Positions 1-12,302 are shown, counted from the stretch's first letter. The stretch is DNA of 64,000 bases from Clavelina lepadiformis (GCF_947623445.1 NC_135242.1:24676001-24740000); one strand, 5' to 3'. Translations and numbers: made by a program. Notes: generated from the sequence alone by a model not told the origin.

Positions 1-1716
1 ATTTCGACCTTTGTTGTGTAAGCTCGAGAGCATAGTGCGCTGCGGAAGTTTGCTTTTCTTGGGTATCACATCTCAATACAAAACCGTAGCTGACGTCGTC
101 CCATCAGTTGTATAATGTGACTTTTGTCTTATTGTAAGTGATGAGCGAAAACTTATTGCATGGCTGCAAAACAACCAAGAAATTCCTGAAATCCGCGTCC
201 GCTATAGGACAAGTGTTGTAATGTTTGTAATAAGAACTTGTGGCAGCATTTCTATAAATTGCTTGTGGGTATAATATGTTGGGACAAATAATAGTAGTCC
301 TTCCATATTCCTGCAACTTGGTAATCTTCTGTTGCCTAATTGTCAACATGTCAAAAACATGCAACAAGCTGGCAGTAGGCCGGTTTGTTAAGCCTCACTA
401 ACGTAGACAAATTAATACTGGCCATCTAAATTAGGCCCACGCACTTCACATTTGGAAATATAAAACAGCACTCCCTTATTTCATAGCAATCTTATATTTA
501 GCAATGTGACATGACAATTAGCGACTATGGTGGCTAAGGGCTAAGACAATCGGCTAAATTCCCAGCCCTAGTAAAAACAACGCGAATATAGCCTATACAC
601 AGGGTTGCCATCAGTCTCAACTCAAAAATAAGGACGACTAGAAAATGAACGAGGAATACCACCTTAAACAGTGTACAACAAGAGAAAGCAACCAATGTTC
701 CTAAAAAAAAAAAACCATAGATAGATATCATACAGATAGACGACAGATATCTACCCATAGATAGATATCATACACACAACTCTATAGATATATAACACGT
801 CACTGTTATCGTCTCGTGAAAGCAAAATACAACACGCAAAGATTTGGTAAAGTTTTTAAAACTTCCTCGTGCATTTGCTGATGTTTTATTCTTGAAATGA
901 TAAACGTAGATAGACGTCATCTGCTCTGCTTATTCGACCATGACTAATACATTGGCTTCACGAAAGCAAACGTTTTGCTTCAAAGCTCACACTTTCAATC
1001 TTTTTTTCAATCTTTTGCTTTGTACATGTGGCAGAGAATTTGGAGCAAACTTTTGATAATTCATTAATTCAGAAGAATTTATTACTCTGTTAATCATTTT
1101 AATGCTGGAATACAATCTTTGTGGGCTGGCATAACATAAGTTGCTAATATAACACTTTTTATCACATTTATCAATAATATAGCAGTTTTGCATGCGATTA
1201 ACAACGTGACGTGACAATTAGCGACTATGGTGGCTAACGGTTAAAGACAATCGGTTAAATTCCAGGCTGGAATTTCCAGGCCTAGTAAAAACATGGCGAA
1301 TGTATTCACGTGAAACATATAATTGAATGACGGTGTGGTGCCAAATTTTTACCGGGTATTGTGACGTAAAAATGTCGCATGACTCAGAGTTTGTCTTCCT
1401 ACAAACTTCTTAAGTTTGTTTTGTTATTTGTAAGTTAAATTTGTATCTTTGAGTTTAATACGACGGCAATCTCCAAGGTTTTGAATGAAAATCTTACACA
1501 GAGTCATGCGTCATTAACACGTCACAATGCCGCGAACAAATGTTACACAACAACCGCATAATGACGTGCGGTATAACAGATTGACGGAATGTATATATTA
1601 TGACGTAACAGAGGCGGCAACGTATAGTTACAGTTTGCTGCGTTGCCGGTCTAAATACAGTTCAATGTTTAAAATCAACATTAAATTCAACAATAAAATC
1701 AACTCGTGGATTTCAT
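1..1716. other. Non-coding region with hAT remnants, downstream of ficolin 1
   Basis: No gene is supported here. About 505-570 and 960-1283 are right-hand parts of the same hAT-type MITE seen whole at 25628-25973: shared wording is a block ending in a CAGCCCTA-like end followed by GTAAAAAC. About 600-712 is a reverse-oriented, truncated piece of the element found whole at 11960-12302, starting with its CAGGGTTGCCAT end. About 715-780 is an impure TAGA-rich simple repeat. About 805-900 matches the stretch before 52260 in the second large unit. So this region is probably the tail of an earlier, mostly lost repeat unit. Short frames here are not conserved in the copies and were not called. Confidence 0.6.
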
Positions 1717-4284
1717 TCAGTCGCAACGAAGTTTCATTTTAGTTTCTTTAAGAGGTTCACTGTATCCCTTCCAATGTTGCCAAATAATTCCATGCTTCCA
1801 TCCACTTGATTGACGCATCCAGACTCCATTGAGGTATGAATGGCCGCAGCTGACAAACCACCATCCCTGGGATCCTCCCCAGTTAGTTGCGCAGTTGTAA
1901 CCACTAATATTTTAAAACATGAAAGATTAAAATTACTTTGTTGCATCTATTTATATTCTATCTTATACGTTACTGGCAGGATATAACTGAATATCCTACT
2001 GAGGTTGTGGCGCTTAATGTTTATTGAGTTGAACATATTTGTTCCTGAACATAAGATGACGTACGTCCAGGAATCGTTGTCGCTATCTTCCGTCGAGAAT
2101 GGGCGACCATTGCTTAAGTCCATACTATCCCCGGCATTTCCGCTGTATCCGGAAACACGAAGCCGATATAAATTTTCAGCAGATTCGATCGAAAACGAGC
2201 TGCAAAAACAACAACTTGCTTTAAAAGATTCGAATCCACACAACTAAGTTGTAATTTACTCCACAAAGTTTTGCGTTGATTAATAAATGTAAGATTTTTA
2301 ACATCTTTGTTATTTATGTCACAACAATCGTCTTATGACCTATAATCGGCGTGACGTTGGTTTCCATCGAAATCCCACAGCTCTATCTTGAGTCTGCATC
2401 CTCCTCCACGCGTCATCTCGTGGATGTTGTCGAGTCCTGTAAGTAATGAAGCACGAATAATAAGAACGAAAAACATCAAAATAAAATGCGTTTAAGTTGA
2501 ACAAACTTCCTCTTACCAAGCCAAAATTCTCCATCAATCTGGCCAAAACCGTTCGCGTAGTCGGCCCATCGTCGCTCGAAACTAACACTTCCGTCAATTC
2601 TTCTTTGAAAAATCTGTTGGTAATTTGATTTTACATTTTAGCACAAGTGTAATACGTTTAATTTATATGTTTAAATCATCTTCAGTTTATTACGTCATAA
2701 TACAAGAAGTACGGCAATATTTACACTTAGCTCACAATACGCAAGATATATCTTGTCAAGTTGGATCTCTTATTCCAGTGGCATGTTCATATTGTTTGCT
2801 AACAATTTCAAGTTAAGAAAAGTTTAAACTCATATTATAAGTAGCTGTTTGCTGCAGATGATTTGGGTGAAATTAATCAGGTTTACGTGGCGCTGGTTGA
2901 ATTTCGCTCGTTTTCACTGCAAGCGACTTATGCAGTTCAATGCAATTGTTTCGCATGCTGCATAAACGAAGCGAATTAGACACAACAGTCATGTTGGCAT
3001 GCAACACAGTAATTATTAGCGCACAGTGATTTTTATGCATCGTAGCATGTGACCCAATGTGGGCTTATGATCGTCTCTGCACAACCGCAAACGACTAACA
3101 CTCCCACAGCAATCATTGTTCCATTGTTGCGGATAGTTGCATTAAACTTACAAATACACGGTTATATTAAACAGTTTTCAACCCAATTGTTTGAGTTTGT
3201 CGGTAAGCGTTTTTCGAATCAACCGCAAGTTGGCAAACAACCTTCATTCAACGTTTTGGGAATTAAGTTTCAGAAAAGTGGAAAAAAGCACATTTAAAAA
3301 TGCGCGAATGCGTGTGAAAACAAATTCATTGTCGTTTGTGTTTTCTTACATTCTTGCTACAATGCAAATGAATAGCACACAACGCATTGCCGCCTTGAAA
3401 TCCACACAACTTGATAACTATAGCTTCAATACTACACAGTAAGTGTATATACTTATATGTAAACTTTTATACTTTTCAATACTACTGTAATTTCAATATA
3501 ATTTGTAAGCTATTCCAGTTATAACTGTGGAAAGATTTTCACTCACTGTCCATCCATCCTCGCAGTAAACTTCAACACCACTCGTCAAAGTGTTGCGACC
3601 CTTGCTTGCTGACGGAGAACATGACGTAATAATAGATGGTGTTGTCGTGGTAACAGTGCTGGTTGCAGTAGATGGCGTTGTCGTGGCAACTGTGGTAGTA
3701 GCCATGGTCGTGGTACTGGGAGGTGTAAGAAGCTCCTCGATTTCTGGAAACAATTTTTTGTTGTAAACAAGATTGAATTTTTCCTGCAAGGTTTCAGGTA
3801 AAACTCGCCCATAAACATACAATTAAACAAGACAACAAGCATAGACTATACCGTATGAGCGCTATATAAGTGTTTGCGCGTAGATTGTAAAATGTCTGTA
3901 GTCCACATCTTTTGGTAGGTTTATTGCAGAGTTCTTTATGCTCGCAGGAGAAATGACGATGATTAAAATAATTAATCTATGATCAGAAATCAACTTACTT
4001 GTCAGTCTGGTGACTATGTCGGTCCCTAGCGACCCCAGTGCGCACGATTCTCCTTGCATCCCCTTCTGTCCAGCTCCTCCGGGTTCTCCTTTGGCTCCTG
4101 GATCTCCCTGAGCTCCAGGAATTCCAGATTTTCCAGATCTGCCGACATCACCTTTGTCTCCTTTCTGCATGCTTGATTTGACGACGTCATCATCACAGAC
4201 AGTGGTAAGGACTTGACGACATTGTTGCGAGTAGGTCATCATGACGAAACAAGCCAATGAAAACAGAAGAATCAATCCTCTCAT
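1717..4284 (-). CDS. Ficolin-like lectin 1 (collagen plus fibrinogen-like domain), intact, 332 aa
   Basis: Secreted pattern-recognition lectin of the ficolin type; family members bind acetylated sugars on microbes and can start lectin-pathway complement. Six exons, all with GT-AG borders and matching phases: 4284-3999, 3743-3547, 2613-2517, 2436-2340, 2199-2065, 1903-1717; total 999 nt. Residues 1 to about 20 are a signal peptide, followed by Cys22 and Cys30, which could cross-link subunits. Residues 42-80 are 13 uninterrupted Gly-X-Y triplets. Exon 2 codes a Thr/Ser/Pro-rich, mucin-like linker and then the start of the fibrinogen domain (VYCEDGWT). Exons 3-6 give [32 protein letters not shown], the calcium-loop-like [10 protein letters not shown], a Cys pair around GWW, and the ending KLRCD. 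It lies in a tandem family with 28.9 and 58.9 kb. Seen: all motifs. Inferred: ligand and complement role. Confidence 0.88.
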
Positions 4285-4344
4285 GGTTGACTATGAAGAT
4301 CTTCCGTTGAAGTTGATGATATGAAATCCTACCAAATCGCTGCT

Positions 4345-4354
4345 CTGTATATAG
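4345..4354 (-). promoter_or_regulatory. TATA-box candidate of ficolin 1
   Basis: On the minus strand the sequence reads CTATATACAG, about 60 bases upstream of the ficolin 1 start codon. The same position carries TTATATAAA in ficolin 2 and TTATAAAA in ficolin 3, so a TATA-like box is kept in all three copies although this one is the weakest match. Confidence 0.5.
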
Positions 4355-4429
4355 CCGTCTGTTGAAGCTCGTGGCTTCTAAGATGACGTAAAAAGGTCTC
4401 GGCAATAAGGTCGTCAAATTCGAAGATCA

Positions 4430-7020
4430 CGTCATCATGGCACCTTATCCAGACCAAAACTATGTTGTTCGTGAACACAAAAGCAGTAAAAAGAAAGAAA
4501 GGAAGTGAGAAAGTTTTACGTCAAGAAATGTGGGAAAGTTGCCAAAATTACCTGTTTTATTTTCCTGGTCATGCTCAAAACAGATTCATTGACGTAATAA
4601 CTTGATTGTTTTCCGGGAATATTCACAAAACACATTTCCAACAACTTTGCTTGTGACGCAAGATTGCTTATCCAATCATAGTCTGGCTCTGGTTTTGCAT
4701 CATCACAAGCTGATATGACGCAATCCAACTCATGGTGACGTTATTTTCGAACATTATGGAAAGTTGAATTGCTTCGAAAACGATAGAAATAAGTTTAATT
4801 GTTATTATCAGGTTTCATTATTGGCTTTTCTTAGCTACAAAAACCCACTCGAACGTCAAATAACGAGATGCTTATTGTTTCGTATTACAGTGATATTGGC
4901 AAAGAAAGCATCTTCCGATTTCTTTACGAGATGTTTTTTCAGCAACGTAGCAAATTATTTCCTCAAGTCAACGAATATGTTTCTGCTGGTAATTGTTCTA
5001 TGGCTGTGCTATGATTTGTTTCAGAACATCTTATTGGTTGATTGCTTGCTAAGAACACCAACACCTGTTAAACGATGCAATTTCGATTCAGTCATTTGGA
5101 TTAGAAACACAAAGTGTGGAAACATATCACTTAAATTTACACGACACGCAAATTCCTATTTGAGGCGGCAAGGGTCGGCATGCTTAGTGGGTATTTCACG
5201 GGCACATGAAGCGTGTGTTTAGGTTACATGCTCGGTCGCTTAAAACGAAAAAAAATAATGTATTCCGGCTGATGGTTGTTTCGACTTAGGTAATTCCCCA
5301 TAACAATATAAGCCGGTTTAGTAAATTGAGTTTTATAGCACTTGTTTGTGTGCTGAAAGCTCTGACGACGTCCTAATAAATGGCGTAAAACTTTGCATGG
5401 TTAACGGATATGTCCGTAGTACACTGTCAGGTTCTTATCGAGGTAACGGCTTCCGCAACAACCGGGCTTTCTTCAGTCACTACTGCAATGACTCGCACGG
5501 TCAATCCCACCATTTAGTAAAACGGGAACAACGAGTAGAAAGTTAACTGCGCGCTGGGATGTCAACTAAAATACTCGTTCATGGGCCACGACTAAGAAAA
5601 CGTCTCTACCCAAGCCAGTCACATCTTGAATCCTTCCTATCAAAGTCGGTCACCCTTCCCATCTTAACATGCGGTACCTCGACCTAATCAACCGAAGAGG
5701 GAAAGAATGAAATCAAAGTGTCGACCTTAGGAGTTAGGCCCAAGCAAATGAGACTTGGGTGTGAACAAAACAAACGGTACAGTGCAGGGATGGCGAAACA
5801 CTGACCTGCGTTATCAGTGATCCACTTGTCGTTTCATAAATTATAACAAAATATGAACAAATGTTTCAGTGACAAACATGGTAGTAAATATTTGCATCAA
5901 GGTCCAGCCTAATTTTAATCTCGTACCGGACTGAATTTCCGTACAGCACACTGGCACTACTACTCGGCCCGTCGTAATGCGTTATCATGCCTAGTCTTGG
6001 GGTTTGTGACGTAACAAGGATATTGTGCTGTTCATTGTTAGCAAATGATTTTGCTGATTTCTACCATTTGTAGTGATTGCCTGATGACGTTTAGGATAAC
6101 TCATAAATTGCATAAAATCAAGGGCCGGGAATCGCCTTAGCCCAGATATAAGGCTGCAGGTGTTAAGCTGAAAACTACACATTATCAGTCCAGGAATCCA
6201 CACAAATTGCAGTGAAGATGCAGCAGCAAGTTTCTGATCGATCTCGACATTTAATTCAATCCATGACCTCACTTGTACTTTTTCCAGGTTAAAATTTCAT
6301 TTGTGACTCGTTCAATTAAAAAGGTTCGCCACTCTAACGCCACCCATGGGTCTAACTTCATTTTCAAAACAATGAAAAGTGCAGTAAATTCATACTGTGA
6401 AACTCTCAATTACGTAAATAAATACTAAAACAGTGAACGCAAATTGAAATAAGAAAAATATATCGTTACACATGCAATTAAAATAGGTTTTGGTTAGCTA
6501 CTAATAAAATGGTTAATTGTAACTTTCGCTCTGAATTTGACATCGATGGTCGCACTTACTCCAAAGGGGCCGCATGCTATTTGCAACTTTGACGTGCCTG
6601 GTGAGAACAGAGAAATGAAATTATGCTTAAGTAGAGAGATAACTGAAGGTAGAACAAGGTGCTATCACGGTGTGTTCTGTTGTTTTTTTACTGAGAAAGG
6701 TATAAGTTTAAACTCCCACGAGAATTTTTGAGGAGGAAAATGTAACTTTCAACAACCCACTAAATAGAGAGTTTGCAAAAGCAATGATGAAACACATTTA
6801 GCCAGTTCAAATTACAAGTTATGTGAACTTTCAGAAACATTATGCAGATCTTTGGTTGAAGTCCTGTGCGAAGGTTTATGTCAGGGTAGGAAAAAAATCA
6901 AGTCTTTCAAGATATGTTGTGGCCTGCACACTGTCAAAAGTCGTTTTACATGTACAGTAAATTCCTCCTTGAGACAGATACAGGAGGTAGAGAAAAAATT
7001 ATAATCGGCGATTGAACCCG
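4430..7020. other. Region without recognisable genes
   Basis: Homology to the other ficolin units stops at about 4385, just upstream of the ficolin 1 promoter. Beyond it I see no exon set that I can support. A plus-strand open frame of 152 codons at 4764-5222 has a hydrophobic stretch near its middle but no recognisable domain, no copy elsewhere in the window and no clear splice context. A minus-strand open stretch at 4552-4728 ends in a plausible donor (CAG then GTAATT) but has no good start or acceptor. Both are treated as unproven. Confidence 0.5.
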
Positions 7021-7040
7021 GCCTAAGAACTTGAAACCAG

Positions 7041-8710
7041 GGATTTGGAAGATGCACATTTTGCTGAACTGGTTCTTGAATAAACTGAACGAAAAACTCA
7101 ATCGAAAAAAGTAAGTAATTGAGGAATTTTCCCAACAGAATCAAATTACTAACTTAGTTGGAATAATAAACATTTTAAGAAAATGCAGTAATTTTTAATT
7201 TCAATCCATGACCATGGAATTAACAAGCGTTTGAAATTAACATTCGCTTTGCAGGTGTATGGGTAGTGGCTAATTCAAACAGCAAATGCATTGCAACGTT
7301 GTTTTTAAAAAAATCTCACTATTTGAAGATTTGTTATTATTAGAACGCGCATACACGCTAACAGAGCACAAGGTCAATGAACAAAGCAACAACGTACTTC
7401 GTCATAGCCTGGAACTCACTGACAGGAAACAATCAAACTTTTGAATGAAGCAAACTGTTCCACAAACTTAAACGACGACAATAGTCCCACAGCATTTGAG
7501 GTGACGATAATATGAAGTATCCATTATGCTATAGCAGGAGTGTATAAACTTTATATTAGCGCTTTATTATAAATCGACTCTAACAATCTTAGTTTGTGTT
7601 ATTTCTACAAAACTTACACAAAATCGAATGATTTCATAAACTTTAATTTGTGTACTTTTCAAGAACCGTGCTTAATACTTTGGTGATCACTCATGCGCGA
7701 CGCGATATATTTTTCATGATTTGTCATTGTTGTTGACAAGTGATTATAAAATAAACCTATACTGTATACACTAAGTTGGGTTGTTTGTTGATTTCTCAAA
7801 TTTCAATTGTTATATTCTTTCTATTTCTAACGCATATTGCTTACAGAAAGACGTTTACAACATTAAATTATTATGTTGTAATTCTTAGATACCAGAATGG
7901 TTATGTTCCGCATTTCTTGTCGTGATCCTCTTACTTTCCATGTGACCATAGATGACGGGGGTTCGGCAACCATGGCATGCTGGAGATCATGGAGTTCCTC
8001 AAACCTGATACCCAGACTGACCAGAGTCATGGTCCATTGGCATCCCTATAATGAGGCTTATCAGTCTAGAAACTATAGACGCTTCTCAGAGGTGGGCAGT
8101 CTGAACTTTGAAAGTACCGTCGGTAACGGTACCGGTACTTGGCAAAAAAATATATACCGGCGGTGATGGTTTTCCGTACTATTTTAAAAAGTAGTCGGTA
8201 CTTCGTCGGTACTCGGGACCGGTACTTTCTGTGTAAAAAATGCTGCTGCAAATGCAATGTTTGCCGCTATTATGACCCGGTAAAGGTTACTCCAGGCCAA
8301 AACATATGTGACGTTACTCGCTTGCAATTTTACTTGGTATTTCCAGATTAAAAAACATAAATAGGTGCTAAAATTGGCATTAACGGTTAATTAACACGTA
8401 TATTTGAAAACACATTCGTTAAAGTTATGAAATAATCACGTGAAAAGTACCGAGTACCGTGACGGATTGAAATATTTTGTAAAAGGAGTTCGGTACAGAG
8501 ATTTGGCATTTCTTTTTCAAAAATACCGACGGTAACGTTACTGGTACTAACAAAGTACCGTGGTACAGTAAATCGTTACTATTGTACTGCGGTACTGCCC
8601 ACTTATGACGCTTCTCTAGACGCAGAAATGCACCAACTGGACACTTAATAAAGTGATCCAAATGTTTCAGGCAGAAACCGGGTCAGACGTTGAGTACGTA
8701 TTTGGAGTAG
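7041..8710. repeat. Tandem repeat unit U1 (~1.67 kb)
   Basis: First of three direct copies of a block whose copies start at about 7041, 8711 and 10437. Each copy has a short exon-like piece beginning GGATTTGGAAGAT, then the shared words TAACAGAGCACAAG and CTTCGTCATAGCC. Units U1 and U2 also share an open stretch starting at 7897 and 9581 that begins MVMFRISCRDPLTFHV and whose product I do not recognise. The unit carries a hAT MITE at 8087-8607. The function is unknown; it may be a decayed mobile element or a decayed gene amplified locally. Confidence 0.75.
8087..8607. mobile_element. hAT-type MITE rich in GGTACC, copy in U1
   Basis: Starts CAGAGGTGGGCAGT and ends with its near inverted repeat ACTGCCCACTTATG. 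It is flanked on both sides by the same 8-bp word ACGCTTCT (8079-8086 and 8608-8615), the hallmark of hAT-superfamily insertion. It codes no transposase. Its interior is packed with GGTAC/GTACC half-sites that make it strongly self-complementary. Length is 521 bp. Confidence 0.85.
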
Positions 8711-10436
8711 AGATTTGGAAGATACGCATTTTGCTGATCAGATTCTTGGATAAGCTGAAGGAAAAACTCAATCCAAAAAGTAAGTAATGAAGGAATTTAC
8801 TCAACAGAATCAACCTACTAACTCAGTTGAAATAATGCTCGTTTAAAGAAAATGCAGCAAGATTTCATTTCGTTCTATGACTATGACACCTGATAGTTTG
8901 TAAATAATATTCATACATCAGGTGTATTACCTTATGGATGGTGGCTGATTCAAACAGCAAATGCATTGCAACGTTGGTTTTTGATTTTTGATAAATCCCA
9001 ATACTTGACAGATTTGTTATTATTAGGACGTGCATACACGCTAACAGAGCACAAGGTCAATGAGACAAACAACAACGTACTTCGTCATAGCCTGGAACTC
9101 ACCGACAGGAAACAATCAAACGTTCGAATTAAGCGAACCGTTCCAAATTTTTAAACGACAACAGGCCCACAGCATTTGAGGTGATGATAATATACAATAT
9201 CCATTATTCTATAGCAGGAGCGTGTAAACATTATAGGCCTATTAGTGCTTTATTATAAATCGACTCTAACAATCTTAGTTTGTGTTATTTCTACAAAACT
9301 TACACGAAATCGAATGGTTTCATAAACTTTAATTTGTGTAATTTTCAAGAAGCGCGCTTAATACTTTGGTGCTCACTCATGCGCGACGCGTTATATTTAT
9401 CATGATTTGTCATTGTTGTTGACCAGTGATTATAAAATAAACTTACCGTACACACTAAGTTGGGTTGTTTGTTGATTTCTCAAATTTTAATTGTTATATT
9501 CTTTCTATTTCTAACGCATATTGCTTACAGAAAGACGTTTACAACATTAAATTATTATGTTGTAATTCTTAGATAGCAGAATGGTTATGTTCCGCATTTC
9601 TTGTCGTGATCCTCTTACTTTCCATGTGACCAGAGATGACGGGGATTCGGCAACCATGACATGCTGGAGATCATGGAGTTCCTCAAACCTGATACCCAGA
9701 CTGACCAGAGTCATGGTCCATTGGCATTCCTATAATGAGACTTATCAATCTAGAAACTATAGACGCTTCTCAGAGGTGGGCAGTATGTACGTTGAAAGTA
9801 TCGTCGGTAACGGTACCGTTACTTGGCAAAAAATGTACCGACGTTTCCGGTATTTGGTATTTGGTTTTCGGTATTCGGCTGCTATTTAAAAAAGTAGTTC
9901 GGTACTTTTTCGGTACTCGGTACCGGTACATTTTGTTTAAAAGATGCTGCTGCAAATGCAATGTTTGCCGCTATTATGACCCGGTAAAAGTTACTTCAGG
10001 TCAAAACATATGTGACGTTACTCGCTTGCAATTTTACTGGACATTTCTTGACTAAAAAAGACCAACAGATGCTAAAATTGACATTAAAGGTTTAATTAGC
10101 ACGTATTTTTGAAAACATACTTGTTAAAATTAGGAAATAATCACGTGAAAAGTACCCAGTACCGGGACTGATACCAAATACAAATTTTTGAAAAAGGAAT
10201 TCGGTTCAGAGAATCGGTACTTTTTTTAAAAGTACCGACGGTACTGAAAAAGTACCGTGGTACAGTTATTCGTTACTATTCGGTGGTACTACAGTATTCG
10301 GTACTATAGTACTGCGGTACTGCCCACCTATGACGCTTCTCTAGGCGCAGAACTGGACCAACTGGACACTTAATAAAGTTATCCGAATGTTTCAGGCGGA
10401 AACCGTTTCAGACGCTGAGTACGTATTTGGAGTAGG
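8711..10436. repeat. Tandem repeat unit U2 (~1.73 kb)
   Basis: Second copy of the block, head-to-tail with U1. At its right end (about 10395-10503) there is an exon-like piece: TTTCAG acceptor, 36 open codons rich in Leu/Ile/Lys, then an AAA-GTAAGT donor. The same piece, diverged, lies at about 8670-8780. The unit carries the hAT MITE copy at 9771-10332, inserted at exactly the same base as in U1, so the insertion happened before the unit was duplicated. Confidence 0.75.
9771..10332. mobile_element. hAT-type MITE rich in GGTACC, copy in U2
   Basis: Same element as at 8087, 562 bp, with ends CAGAGGTGGGCAGT and ACTGCCCACCTATG and the same flanking 8-bp duplication ACGCTTCT (9763-9770 and 10333-10340). 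It was copied with the host unit rather than inserted twice. Differences from the U1 copy are mostly in the number of GGTAC-type words in the interior. Confidence 0.85.
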
Positions 10437-11110
10437 GATTTGGAAGATACACATTTTGCTGATCAGATTCTTGGATAAGCTGAAGGAAAAACTCAATCCA
10501 AAAAGTAAGTAATTAAAGAATTTTCCCAACAGAATAAAACTACTAACTCAGTTGAAATAATGCTCGTTCAAAGAAAATGCAGAAAATTTTTAATTTAATC
10601 CATAGCTATGACACCTGACAGTTTGGAAATATTCATACATCAGGTGTATTACCTTATGGATGGTGGCTGATTCAAACAGCAAATGCATTGAAACGTTGTT
10701 TTTTAAAAATTCACATACGTACTTGATAGAATTGTTATTACCATAACGCTCATATACACTAACAGAGCACAAGATCAATGAACAAAACAACAACGTACTT
10801 CGTCATAGCCTGGAACTCATCGACAGGAAACAATCAAACTTTTGAATGAAGCAAACTCTTCCACAATCTTTAACGACGACAACAGACCCATACATTTGAG
10901 GTGATGATAATATGAAGTATCGATTATGCAATAGCGGGTCTTGCTATAACTTTACATTAACACTCTATTATAAACCGACTCTAACAATCTTACTTCGCAC
11001 TAATTCTTGTGCATTTATTCATAAAATCAAATGACGTCATAAACAATACTTTATGTACTTTTCCAAAACCGTGCGCGCTCATTACGTGGTGATCACTCAT
11101 GCGTGACGTG
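10437..11110. repeat. Tandem repeat unit U3 (partial)
   Basis: Third, incomplete copy of the same block. It keeps the exon-like piece at its left edge and the conserved words around 10760-10850 but ends near 11110, before the point where the MITE sits in U1 and U2. From about 11110 to 11300 I see only AT-rich sequence with nothing recognisable. Confidence 0.7.
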
Positions 11111-11302
11111 ATATGTTTTCCGTGATTTCATCAATTTAGTTAATTTTCGTGTTATTATTTTATCACTTTAAACATTGTGCAGTAGCTTACTTCAACTTCT
11201 CAGTTCACAAAAATAACCGAACATCTATTAATATGTCATAAATGACAACAAGTAATTTTAACATTGGTCCATTTCATACATTTACTTTGCTTTGCTTTAG
11301 TA

Positions 11303-11347
11303 TAGGTCGTGAGCCTGCTAGGTCGTGAGCCTGCTAGGTCGTGAGCC
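11303..11347. repeat. 16-bp tandem repeat (2.8 copies) at the edge of the large duplication
   Basis: TAGGTCGTGAGCCTGC occurs twice in full and then as 13 bases. The next base, 11348, is where homology to the second large unit (41097 onward) starts, so this small array sits exactly on a duplication breakpoint. Confidence 0.85.
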
Positions 11348-11959
11348 AGTTCGCAAGTATTTTCTAAGCTATTTGCCAGAAATTTTATCGCTTTAGGAAA
11401 TACTCGAAGTAGCATAATTAGTTTATTCTACAGTTTTTGCATGTTCAGTTCGTATGTGTAGACCTCAAAGTGTTTTATCTTTATAGATCAGTATTTTTGA
11501 TATTGACAACACTGGTAATATTTACCTAGTGTAGCTTTTTCTGCTGAGCCTTCTGCGTACTGCTCTGCTCAATCCTGACCCGGTTTCTTGGATACTAAAA
11601 CCGTACAAAGGCATAGGCCGAGGCTACGGCTTGGTTGGGTCGGGGCGGTCGGGCACAGCGTTGGGGTAACGGCAGTAGCTTAATTTTGAGGACTTCGGTA
11701 GCCTATAATGGAAACGTAATAATTTAAAGTCGAGCCACGCCCATGTTTACGTTTGAAAATTTAATATCATACGGTACCGGTCTACCGCGGTATTATTCAT
11801 TTTTCACCTTTGACTGACCAGACGGTATTAGCAATCTGTCAATGCCAGACCTATATAACAAATTTTAGTATAAGAATGACTATTTATTGGTGCTTAAGGT
11901 TAGAAAGTGCGGCAATTTTTGACAAGAAAACGTGACTTTAAGGATCCTAGGCCTATAGG

Positions 11960-12302
11960 CAGGGTTGCCATACCGTCCTTATTTATAAGATTTGTCCTTA
12001 TTTTAAAGGTCCGTGTCTTAGAAAATATGTTTGTCCTTATTTCTAAGAAATGTCCTTATTTTCACTTTCGTCCTTATTTTTAGGGCGGAGGTGGGCACTT
12101 TTGTCCTTATTTTGGGCATTTTGTCACCTTTACGATACCATTTTGTACCAAAGAGATACCAAAATTATGAACATGCAGATAGTGTCTTGTTTTTTTTTTA
12201 GGAACATTGGTTGCTTTCTCTTGTTGTACACTTTTTAAGGTGGTATTCCTTGTTCGTTTTCTAGTCGTCCTTATTTTTGAGTGGAGACTGATGGCAATCC
12301 TG
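11960..12302. mobile_element. hAT-type MITE with CAGGGTTGCCAT ends
   Basis: The left end reads CAGGGTTGCCATACC and the right end is GATGGCAATCCTG, an imperfect inverted repeat. Both flanks carry the 8-bp word CCTATAGG (11952-11959 and 12303-12310). The inside is made of repeated TTGTCCTTATTT-like words. Unit 2 has no matching element at about 41600. A truncated, reverse-oriented relative lies at 600-712. No coding capacity. Confidence 0.8.

Noticed and set aside
715-790. CRISPR-like or regulatory array from repeated TAGATAGATATCATAC words
   Set aside because: It is an impure TAGA-type simple repeat with no regular spacers, in a eukaryotic setting.
2340-2597. Minus-strand frame of 85 codons (and twins at 27028 and 56905)
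   Set aside because: It reads through an intron in the wrong frame; the real product there is fibrinogen-domain exons 3 and 4.
3585-3842. Minus-strand frame with many Pro, Arg and His residues over ficolin exon 2
   Set aside because: It is the shifted-frame shadow of the Thr-rich linker; the ficolin frame is the one with correct phases and domain continuity.
4552-4728. Minus-strand exon-like stretch with a donor, upstream of ficolin 1
   Set aside because: No ATG in frame, weak acceptor, and absent from the other two ficolin units.
4764-5222. Plus-strand open frame of 152 codons with a hydrophobic middle
   Set aside because: No domain, no copy in the other units, no splice context and mixed composition; length alone in AT-rich DNA is not enough.
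8066-8661. Short frames inside the GGTACC element
   Set aside because: They come from the MITE's repeated GGTAC words and have no protein character.
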